A stretch of 27,607 nt of DNA from CAG-103 sp048217285 (lineage in GTDB: Bacteria > Bacillota > Clostridia > Oscillospirales > Oscillospiraceae): NCBI GenBank assembly GCA_048217285.1, contig DBFWVW010000020.1:1-27607 (forward strand), given 5' to 3'. Position numbers and translations under genes: made by a program. The notes under the pieces are model-generated. The model made no database searches and had not been told where the DNA came from. It worked only from the letters and a program-made list of their open reading frames with translations. Shown here piece after piece: positions 15,353 through 20,639 of this stretch. The first letter of the stretch is position 1, and each line of letters starts with the position of its first letter.

Positions 15353-16170
15353 ACAGCGGCGAGGTAAAACTCCGGGTTATAATAATACCCGTCGCGCATC
15401 AGTTCAAAGTGCAGGTGCGGCCCGGTCGCTTTGCCGGTCGCGCCGACAAGCGCGATCTGCCGCCCCATCGTGACCGTTTCTCCGGCACACACGAGCAGCT
15501 TGCTGCAATGGCCGTAAAGCGTCGTGTAGCCGTCGGCATGGCGAATTTTTACATAGTTGCCGTATCCGTCGTCCTGTCCGGCTGCGAGCACCGTGCCATC
15601 AGCAAAGGCACAGACCGCCGTACCGGAGTTGGCTGCAAAGTCTGTGCCGTAGTGAAATTTCACCTTGTTTTCCAACGGGTGCAACCGGTAACCGAACCCG
15701 GACGAAGTGTAGCCCGCGACCGGCGACGCGTGCGCAAACAGCAGCTCGCTGACCGCATAACTGACATTGGCCGGAACGGCATAGCCGGAATAGACCGCCT
15801 GCTCGTTGAGAAACGCCTCGCGCGCGGCAAAGGCCGCCTGCAGCTGCGGGCTCTCCGTCGGTTCGGGCGTCGGTGTCGGAGTTGGTTCCGGAGCCGGTTC
15901 CGGCGTTGGTGTTGGCTCCGGCGCGGGCGTCGCCCAGTCCGACATATTCACGGCGGGCAGATACTGCCGCAGCTGTTCGTCCTGTGCCTGCGCCGGTGCG
16001 GGCGCAAACACACTGCGGAGCTCGGCAAAGACGGATTTGTAGTCATCGTCCGTGCTGATAGCCGGCAGCAGTACCTCGCGCGCATCCGCAGCTGCCGCCG
16101 GGGCGACCATCTTCACCGCCGTCAGCAGCAGGAACACCGCCGCGCACAAATAAACTTTCCAGCGCTTCAT
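15349..16170 (-). CDS. M23/LytM-domain membrane peptidase (SpoIVFA-like position)
   Basis: A 273-residue protein with an N-terminal membrane segment or signal anchor (about 5-28), a Pro/Thr/Glu-rich linker of PTPEPAPEP type (81-106) and a C-terminal LytM domain. All zinc and catalytic residues are present: His173 and Asp177 in HYGTDF, His221 in LYGHC, His252 and His254 in GPHLHFEL, so it should be an active endopeptidase on peptidoglycan cross-links. Bacillus SpoIVFA, its positional counterpart, has a degenerate LytM domain. The ATG at 16170 is chosen for the GGGGG 8 nt upstream; GTG and ATG codons at 16179 and 16176 lie too close to it. The proline-rich linker is encoded by an imperfect repeat at about 15855-15935. 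Confidence 0.87.
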   Translation of the reverse strand: MKRWKVYLCAAVFLLLTAVKMVAPAAAADAREVLLPAISTDDDYKSVFAELRSVFAPAPAQAQDEQLRQYLPAVNMSDWATPAPEPTPTPEPAPEPTPTPTPEPTESPQLQAAFAAREAFLNEQAVYSGYAVPANVSYAVSELLFAHASPVAGYTSSGFGYRLHPLENKVKFHYGTDFAANSGTAVCAFADGTVLAAGQDDGYGNYVKIRHADGYTTLYGHCSKLLVCAGETVTMGRQIALVGATGKATGPHLHFELMRDGYYYNPEFYLAAV

Positions 16171-16215
16171 GCACATCACCCCCGATAAAAGGAGTCTATG
16201 CAGACAGGCCCGGTT

Positions 16216-17544
16216 TTAGCACGACGGCAGCGCCCGCGTCGCACGGCGCATAGCTATCACAGCGTAGCACGCGACCAGCAGCTCCGTGACCGGCATGGCC
16301 CACCAGATCGAGGACGGCCCCAGCGTCGCCGGCAGGAGCAGGATCAGCACACCGCTGACGATCAGTCCACGTGTGACAGAGACGAAAAACGCAGCACCCG
16401 GCTTGAGGATCGCCTGAAAATAATAGTTGGAAAAAATGTTCACCGGCAGCAGCAGGAACGACACGGCATACGTTCGGATGATACCCGGTGCCATGGCCAA
16501 AATAGCAGCCGTCGGCCGCATGAAGATGCGGATATAGAGATTTGGTCAGCCAAAGCTCAGCGCCGTCCAGAAAACGGAGAACGCCGCGCACGAGATCAGT
16601 GCCACCCGGAGCACCGCGCGAATGCGTGCACCCTGATGCGCGCCGAAGTTTGTGGAGATGATCGGCTGCGCCGCCTGTCCGACGCTGTAGGCACAGCACT
16701 GGACAAAGGTGCTGATGTTGATGATGGGGCCGTAGATCGCCAGCGCGTCCGCACCGAGGTAGCGCATGATCTGACGATTAAAGAGAACGGTCAGGATCCC
16801 CATCGCAACGTCGATAAAGAACGTCGAGAAACCGGTGACACCGATCTCCCGCATCTGGCGCAGCAGGCGCGCCGGGCGTTGAAAACGCAGCGTATTCCGG
16901 CGAGTGGAAAAGTGCGAAAGCATCACAACAAACGAAATTCCCGCGCCAATCGCCGTGGCAAGGCCTGCGCCGAACATACCCATATCCAGCGTAAACACGC
17001 AGAAATAATCGCCGAACACATTGAAAATCCCGCCGGCCAGCACGCCGCCCGTGGCCAGCGCCGGTGCGCCGTCATTGCGCAAGAACGCCGCCAGCATCTG
17101 ATTGAACAAAAACAGCGGAAATACGCACTTGACCGGTAACAGATACCGCTGCGCCAGCGGCAGGAGCGCTGCATCCGCGCCGAAAAAGCGCAGGATCGGT
17201 TTCTCCAGCAGCCAGATGCCGGCCCACGCCAGCACCGCCAGCAGTACGGATGCAAAGACGGCCGACGTAAAATACTCGTTCGACTCCGTCTGCCCCGCCG
17301 CACCGCTGCCACGCTTTGTGCTCAGCAGGACGCTGCCGCCGATACCCGTGAGCAGGCCAAGGCTGTAAATGATGTTCCACACCGGCGCTACGACCGCCAA
17401 TGCCGCCGTACCGTCCGGCCCCTGATACTGGCCGACCATCGCCATGTCCACGACGCCATAGATGCTGGATATCAGCGCACTGCCGAAAGCCGCCAAAAAA
17501 TATTTGCGGTAAATTGTATGAACGTCCCCTTTGAGCAGGTCCAT
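16216..17544 (-). pseudogene. MATE-family efflux transporter interrupted by one in-frame TGA
   Basis: Multidrug/toxin-extrusion family membrane transporter that normally exports cationic compounds using an ion gradient. The protein starts MDLLKGDVHTIYRKYF with GAGGAG 8 nt upstream (start 17544; an ATG at 17550 is too close). It shows the expected series of transmembrane helices for 332 codons, then TGA at 16546-16548. The same frame continues for 109 more codons (PNLYIRIFMRPTAAILA...) that complete the last helices, so only one codon separates this from an intact gene of about 442 residues. Either a recent nonsense change, a sequencing error or readthrough. The second part has no ribosome-binding site of its own. 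A promoter-terminator leader lies upstream. Confidence 0.85.
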
Positions 17545-17565
17545 TGTCATCTCTCCTCTGCAAAC

Positions 17566-17654
17566 AAAAAAGCCGGACAAGGAACAGACATTTCAGTCTG
17601 CGCCTTATCCGGCTGCCGTTTCTCTGAACAGCTCGCCCTCCGACGAACGACGGT
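17566..17654 (-). promoter_or_regulatory. Attenuator leader of the MATE gene, candidate guanidine-IV (mepA) riboswitch
   Basis: Between the -10 box (17655) and the MATE ribosome-binding site is a leader of about 90 nt ending in an intrinsic terminator. The stem GCCGGATAAGG...CCTTGTCCGGC, with inner AGAC/GTCT pairs, is followed by TTTTTTG (17566-17571), only about 20 nt before the start codon. Upstream is a second hairpin (GCTGTT/GGCAGC, loop CAGAGAAAC). A terminator inside the 5' leader implies conditional readthrough. Guanidine-IV (mepA motif) riboswitches are known to precede MATE genes in clostridia; the assignment rests on context and layout, not a consensus match. Confidence 0.6.
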
Positions 17655-17683
17655 ATTATGCCAGAACAGTCACCGCTTGTCAA
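17655..17683 (-). promoter_or_regulatory. Promoter of the MATE leader
   Basis: Minus strand TTGACA (17678-17683), 17-bp spacer, CATAAT (17655-17660). The -35 lies inside an 8-bp inverted repeat (17671-17689). Confidence 0.82.
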
Positions 17684-17689
17684 GCGGTG
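17671..17689. repeat. Inverted repeat over the MATE -35 box
   Basis: CACCGCTT, 3-nt spacer, AAGCGGTG: a perfect 8-bp inverted repeat centred on the -35 hexamer and located 33 nt after the SDR stop codon. It could be the transcript end of the SDR gene (no U-run follows) or an operator for the MATE promoter. Confidence 0.55.
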
Positions 17690-17721
17690 CGAAACAAAAA
17701 ACTGCATCTGCCACGGAGTGT

Positions 17722-18483
17722 TTACTCGATCCCCTGCTGCTTGCACCAGATGTCCATAACGGTGTCCACCGGCAGGAACTTGACCAGGCGCACCTGCCGG
17801 CGCACCGGATGGCCTAGGATAGAGACGCTCTTTTTCTTCTTGAGATCCTTCATGGCCTGCGCCGCCACTTCGTCGGGACCATACCACTTATCCACATAGC
17901 GGATATATTCATCATGGTGCGCGACCTGCTGGAACTCGGTCTTGATCCAGCCGGGGCAGACGCACATGACGTGAATGCCCTGCGGGCGCAGCTCCCGGCC
18001 GAGCGCGCGGGAGAGGCTCAGGACATAGCTCTTGCTTGCGCCGTACACTGCCTGATACGGCACCGGCTGCCAGGCGGAGTTCGAGCCCATGTTGATAATG
18101 CTGCTGCCGGCGTGCATATACGGCAGGCTCGCATGGCACATGGCCGTGAGCGCAAGTGAATTGAGCTGTGCGCTGGCGAGCAGCTTCTTGCGATCTGCCT
18201 CGGCAAAGGGGCCGAACACGCCGCAGCCAGCCGCATTGACCAGCATCCGGATTTCGGGCTGCTCCTGCTCGAGCAGCGCCTGATAGGCGTCAATGCTGCT
18301 CAGATCCGAAAGATCGAGCGCGATCGGGCGGATGGGATTCGTGCACTTGTCGCGCAGCTCCTCCAGGCGCTCTTTTCTGCGGGCAATGACCCAGATCTCG
18401 TCATAGCGCGCATCCTTGTCCACGGCGTAAACGAGCTCTCGGCCGATACCGGCCGACGCGCCGGTGATAACAGCAATGTTCAT
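17722..18483 (-). CDS. Short-chain dehydrogenase/reductase (SDR)
   Basis: NAD(P)-dependent oxidoreductase of the classical SDR family; substrate unknown. The 253-residue protein has the Rossmann motif TGASAGIGRE (7-16), VNAAG (82-86) and the catalytic set Ser134, Tyr147, Lys151 (YGASK). The sequence RRKERLEELRD after beta strand 2 favours NADP(H) (inference). The ATG at 18483 is preferred: GGAGGAG lies just upstream and the protein starts MNIAVITGAS; the longer open frame reads through tRNA-Pro and is not coding. It has its own promoter at 18520-18548. Confidence 0.93.
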   Translation of the reverse strand: MNIAVITGASAGIGRELVYAVDKDARYDEIWVIARRKERLEELRDKCTNPIRPIALDLSDLSSIDAYQALLEQEQPEIRMLVNAAGCGVFGPFAEADRKKLLASAQLNSLALTAMCHASLPYMHAGSSIINMGSNSAWQPVPYQAVYGASKSYVLSLSRALGRELRPQGIHVMCVCPGWIKTEFQQVAHHDEYIRYVDKWYGPDEVAAQAMKDLKKKKSVSILGHPVRRQVRLVKFLPVDTVMDIWCKQQGIE

Positions 18484-18519
18484 ATGCTCTCCTCCAAAAT
18501 TCAAAATATCGGTGTGTCT

Positions 18520-18548
18520 ATCATACCGAACTTGCTCCGGTTGTGCAA
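18520..18548 (-). promoter_or_regulatory. Promoter of the SDR gene
   Basis: Minus strand TTGCAC (18543-18548), 17-bp spacer, TATGAT (18520-18525), placed between the tRNA-Pro terminator and the SDR start codon. Confidence 0.72.
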
Positions 18549-18562
18549 GGGATTGGGAAAAC

Positions 18563-18598
18563 AAAAAATCGCCGCGAACGATCAACGTTCGCAGCGAT
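18563..18598 (-). terminator. Terminator of tRNA-Pro
   Basis: Minus strand ATCGCTGCGAACG and CGTTCGCGGCGAT form a 13-bp stem (one mismatch) with a 5-nt loop, followed by TTTTTG, 1-2 nt after the tRNA CCA end. Confidence 0.9.
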
Positions 18599-18599
18599 G

Positions 18600-18675
18600 T
18601 GGTCGGAGTGGCGAGACTTGAACTCGCGGCCTCATGGTCCCGAACCATGCGCGCTACCATCTGCGCTACACCCCG
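18600..18675 (-). tRNA. tRNA-Pro(CGG)
   Basis: A 76-nt cloverleaf: acceptor CGGGGTG/CACTCCG, D arm GCGC/GCGC, anticodon stem CATGG/CCATG with loop TTCGGGA (anticodon CGG, reading CCG), T arm GCGAG/CTCGC with loop TTCAAGT. ACCA is encoded at the 3' end. The C1-G72 pair at the acceptor tip is typical of bacterial tRNA-Pro. It has its own consensus promoter and terminator, so it is a single-gene transcript. Confidence 0.97.
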
Positions 18676-18688
18676 ATGCAGCTTTTTC

Positions 18689-18717
18689 ATTATAATGATA
18701 ACGCACACGGTTGTCAA
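18689..18717 (-). promoter_or_regulatory. Promoter of tRNA-Pro
   Basis: Minus strand TTGACA (18712-18717), 17-bp spacer, TATAAT (18689-18694): perfect consensus, as expected for a stable RNA gene. Confidence 0.9.
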
Positions 18718-18804
18718 GTATCATTTTTCATTTTCTGCGGAGAAAAATGCGAAAATTGTCGATTCTTGTTTTCGGAAGAAATGTTGCTTTTTTCTAATTT
18801 TACC

Positions 18805-18833
18805 TTGACAGTTTTTCGGAATCCCACTATAAT
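18805..18833 (+). promoter_or_regulatory. Consensus promoter of a small RNA unit
   Basis: Plus strand TTGACA (18805-18810), 17-bp spacer, TATAAT (18828-18833): perfect consensus hexamers, with AT-rich sequence upstream that could act as an UP element. It faces away from tRNA-Pro and leads into no protein gene. Confidence 0.88.
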
Positions 18834-18839
18834 GAAGTC

Positions 18840-18916
18840 ACTGCGGTCAGCCCTGTCTTGCAAACTTTGCTGACTACATCCCTGGAGACTGTGCTCTGAC
18901 GCCAGTCTCCTTTTTT
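18840..18916 (+). ncRNA. Predicted small RNA of about 77 nt, family not recognised
   Basis: Starts about 7 nt after a perfect promoter and ends at a strong intrinsic terminator. The terminator stem is GGAGACTG (18884-18891)/CAGTCTCC (18903-18910), followed by TTTTTT. The first half has a stem GTCAGC (18846-18851)/GCTGAC (18869-18874). The 5' end AGTCA (18836-18840) could alternatively pair with TGACT (18871-18875). No open reading frame with a ribosome-binding site is present. It is not a tRNA, SRP, 6S or tmRNA by size or motif. No plus-strand gene follows for more than 5 kb, so it is not an ordinary leader. It may act in trans or be a remnant. Confidence 0.62.
18884..18916 (+). terminator. 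Terminator of the predicted small RNA
   Basis: GGAGACTG/CAGTCTCC perfect 8-bp stem with an 11-nt loop, followed by TTTTTTCTTT. Confidence 0.88.
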
Positions 18917-19168
18917 CTTTCTTCCGGAACTATGGAAGCAGGAAAATGCCGCAGTTTTTCAGGGCGCAGCTGAGATGTTCAGAAACGAGAATTTTAGAGC
19001 GCGCCTTCAGAGCGTGGGCCAAAACGAAATACCGACCATGCAAGCACAGAAATGCGCCTGCACGGTCGTCTTCATTCAATTCAAAGGATACGCATGAAAT
19101 TCAGTTCTTTTATTACAAATGAACGGTCATTCCAATTGGGTAAAAGGGACAAAAGCCAATACATCAAA
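18917..19168. other. AT-richer intergenic stretch, no gene seen
   Basis: No frame here has a ribosome-binding site and protein-like composition. The clearest structure is an inverted repeat at 19033-19042/19059-19068. On the minus strand it forms an uninterrupted 10-bp stem (CGACCGTGCA/TGCATGGTCG, one G-U pair) followed by a T-rich tail, so it may stop a leftward transcript. The base composition is lower in GC than the flanking genes. Confidence 0.4.
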
Positions 19169-19197
19169 TTGACTCCATTCACTGTTCTATTTATGAT
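19169..19197 (+). promoter_or_regulatory. Second plus-strand orphan promoter
   Basis: TTGACT (19169-19174), 17-bp spacer, TATGAT (19192-19197). It points into a region without a recognisable protein gene. Confidence 0.65.
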
Positions 19198-19203
19198 ACT
19201 ATT

Positions 19204-19400
19204 GAGGTATTGGGCGTGAGAGTTGTACGAAATCGAAGCCTAAAAATGTCTGAAAGGCAAAATGCTTTTCCGAAAAGTAACAGGCAATCACAAAAGAGCG
19301 TGAATATAATATTGAAAATCGAAATACAGCTTTTGGCATTTTGGAAATGAGCAATCAAACAGCTCGCCGGCTCTACTACCTCCGGCGAGCTGCTTTCATA
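19204..19400 (+). ncRNA. Possible untranslated RNA of about 190 nt
   Basis: Transcription from the promoter at 19169-19197 would run to a perfect 11-bp hairpin at 19360-19392. Internal complementarity includes CAAAATGC (19258-19265) with GCATTTTG (19336-19343) and a CTTTT/AAAAG stem between them. A 34-codon frame from ATG 19246 has no ribosome-binding site. The composition is AT-rich compared with the neighbours. It could be a stand-alone RNA or part of a dispersed non-coding element; I recognise no family. Confidence 0.35.
19360..19392. terminator. Perfect 11-bp hairpin in the tRNA-tRNA intergenic region
   Basis: CAGCTCGCCGG, 11-nt loop, CCGGCGAGCTG. The plus-strand tail is CTTTCATATG and the minus-strand tail TTTGATTGC, so neither has a full U-run, but the stem is very stable. 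Confidence 0.55.
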
Positions 19401-19697
19401 TGTAAGGGGACATATGAAGGATCTGAAACAATGACATAGTAACACACTGGCTTAAGAATGAGAAGCCAGGTGGGGGGATATTTTTCTGAAAAAATCTATT
19501 CTCCCTGCCCATTCCAAATTGATGGTTCGGAACCGGAGCCGGTGTTCACTGGGAAACCACAGTAAGTCGCAGGCTCCTCAACACCGCCCTCCACCTTCTT
19601 GGCCGGCCTCTTTCAGCTTCATTGCCCACGGTTCTTGCGCGACGGCGCCAGCCTTCCTGCGGGCTGCATGATACCATGCGAACACAGTGGAAAACGC
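19401..19697. other. Structured intergenic stretch, no gene seen
   Basis: No protein-like frame. Visible structure: CTGGCTT/AAGCCAG hairpin (19449-19470), an A/T-rich stem flanked by GGGGGG and CTCCC (about 19472-19506), and a pseudoknot-like set of arms at 19535-19585. The remainder up to the tRNA-Val terminator is GC-rich and shows nothing I can name. Confidence 0.35.
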
Positions 19698-19727
19698 AAA
19701 AAACCCGCAATCTCGATGGATTGCGGG
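19698..19727 (-). terminator. Terminator of tRNA-Val
   Basis: Minus strand CCCGCAATC, 6-nt loop, GATTGCGGG, then TTTTTT: perfect 9-bp stem and U-run 8 nt after the tRNA 3' end. Confidence 0.93.
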
Positions 19728-19735
19728 ATTCTTCG

Positions 19736-19812
19736 TGGTGGACGATACAGGATTCGAACCTGTGACCCTCCGCACGTCAAGCGGATGCTCATACCAGCTG
19801 AGCTAATCGTCC
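19736..19812 (-). tRNA. tRNA-Val(GAC)
   Basis: A 77-nt cloverleaf: acceptor GGACGAT/ATCGTCC, D arm GCTC/GAGC, anticodon stem TCCGC/GCGGA with loop TTGACGT (anticodon GAC, reading GTC and GTT), T arm ACAGG/CCTGT with loop TTCGAAT. ACCA is encoded. It has its own promoter and terminator. Confidence 0.97.
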
Positions 19813-19827
19813 GTGTCAGCGTTGGTT

Positions 19828-19856
19828 ATTCTAACGCATCTGTTCCTTTTTGTCAA
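19828..19856 (-). promoter_or_regulatory. Promoter of tRNA-Val
   Basis: Minus strand TTGACA (19851-19856), 17-bp spacer, TAGAAT (19828-19833). Confidence 0.87.
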
Positions 19857-19864
19857 CCCCTTTT

Positions 19865-19898
19865 TTCGACGGCTCCGACTTTTTTCGGAGCCGTCGAA
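19865..19898 (-). terminator. 14-bp hairpin after the Big_2 gene
   Basis: TTCGACGGCTCCGA and TCGGAGCCGTCGAA pair perfectly around a 6-nt loop, 14 nt after the stop codon of the Big_2 gene. In the direction of that gene it is followed by A residues, not a U-run, so it is a likely transcript end or stabiliser but not a classical terminator. Confidence 0.55.
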
Positions 19899-19912
19899 CA
19901 CAGGTCGCCGGA

Positions 19913-20527
19913 TTAGCCCGTGATATAGACCGTACAGTCGGCCTTCACACCGCCGCACTCGGCTGTGATCGTTGTCGTGCCCTTGCCCACTCCGGTCACG
20001 ACCCCCTTGTCACTGACCTTGGCAATGGATTCATCCTTACTCGACCACGTGACGGTCTGGTCGCCGCCGGCAGGATAAATGGTCGTGCTGAGCGGCACCT
20101 CATCGCCGACCTTGGCCGCAAACTCCGTGCGCTTGCTGCCGAGGAACGTGATGGTAATGCTCGTGACCGACGGTGTCGGCGTCGGCGTCGGGGTCGGCGT
20201 GGCGACCGGTGCGGCACTGGAAACCGTCGCCGGCGGCGTCGGCTCAGCGGAAGCAGAAGCATTTCGGCTGGCGTTCAGGCTCACGGTGATGAGCACGATG
20301 ACGGCAGCAACGACCGCAATGAGCAAAATGCCGCCAAACAGCATCTGCCACTTCGTATTGACCGCGGCGTGCTCCGCCGCCGGGGTGCCTGCATTTTCAC
20401 TGGACGTGCGCAGCGGGATGCGCTCGGCGGATCTGCTGCGGCTCGTGCCGCAATATGGGCAGCGGCTGCGCAGGCCGGAATACTCGCGCCCGCAGCGCCG
20501 GCAGGTGATCTTGGGAATGACGCTCAT
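19913..20527 (-). CDS. Zinc-ribbon membrane protein with C-terminal Big_2 (Ig-like) domain
   Basis: A 204-residue protein of unknown function with four parts: a zinc ribbon (Cys9, 12, 23, 26 in CRRCGREY and CPYCGT), one transmembrane helix (about 62-83), a Thr/Pro linker (PTPTPTPTPS, 111-120) and a bacterial Ig-like Big_2 domain (about 121-202: TVTWSSKDESIAKVSDKGVVTGVGKG region). The ribbon would face the cytoplasm and the Ig domain the outside. The ATG at 20527 follows GGAGG; a longer frame upstream overlaps the gene's own promoter. Transcribed alone from 20574-20602. Domain calls are secure; the role is not known. Confidence 0.85.
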   Translation of the reverse strand: MSVIPKITCRRCGREYSGLRSRCPYCGTSRSRSAERIPLRTSSENAGTPAAEHAAVNTKWQMLFGGILLIAVVAAVIVLITVSLNASRNASASAEPTPPATVSSAAPVATPTPTPTPTPSVTSITITFLGSKRTEFAAKVGDEVPLSTTIYPAGGDQTVTWSSKDESIAKVSDKGVVTGVGKGTTTITAECGGVKADCTVYITG

Positions 20528-20573
20528 AGGAAGCCTCCAATATGTAAAGATCTGATACGCATTTGTTTTTTCT

Positions 20574-20602
20574 ATCATACACTGTTCGGGTTTTTTCGTC
20601 AA
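20574..20602 (-). promoter_or_regulatory. Promoter of the Big_2 gene
   Basis: Minus strand TTGACG (20597-20602), 17-bp spacer, TATGAT (20574-20579). Confidence 0.75.
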
Positions 20603-20627
20603 GAGGGAGAGCTTTCCGCTCCCCCTC
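20603..20627 (-). terminator. Hairpin after ypeB
   Basis: Minus strand GAGGGGGAGC, loop GGAAA, GCTCTCCCTC: a 10-bp stem with one internal mismatch, 12 nt after the ypeB stop. The tail is TTGACG, the -35 of the next promoter, so the U-run is minimal. Confidence 0.5.
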
Positions 20628-20639
20628 CGCCAGAACGCA

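Noticed and set aside
15855..15935. Possible tandem repeat or CRISPR-like array
   Set aside because: The repetition encodes the Pro-Thr/Glu-Pro linker of the M23 protein (and likewise 20168-20200 in the Big_2 gene). There are no spacers or constant repeats.
16216..16521. Separate small membrane protein gene downstream of the MATE stop
   Set aside because: It is in the same frame, eight codons after the TGA, lacks a ribosome-binding site and matches the MATE C-terminus, so it is the rest of the same gene.
18484..18717. 78-codon N-terminal extension of the SDR frame
   Set aside because: It reads through the SDR promoter, the tRNA-Pro terminator and tRNA-Pro itself; the proper start has a good ribosome-binding site at 18483.
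19191..19445. 84-codon minus-strand frame in the intergenic region
   Set aside because: No ribosome-binding site, no recognisable motif, Cys/Phe/Ser-rich and AT-biased, and it spans a perfect hairpin. More likely non-coding; not scored as a gene.
19535..19585. HDV-like self-cleaving ribozyme
   Set aside because: The order of the two interlocked helices and the inner hairpin resembles HDV, but only two bases lie between the last two arms, leaving no P4 and no catalytic joining segment.
19501..19600. Cobalamin, M-box or T-box riboswitch
   Set aside because: Isolated short matches were seen, but the conserved blocks do not occur in the required order and no suitable gene follows on either strand.
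19578..19775. Minus-strand 65-codon frame containing RVTGSNPVSSTT
   Set aside because: The motif is a translation of the tRNA T arm (tRNA-Val), a frequent false gene call.
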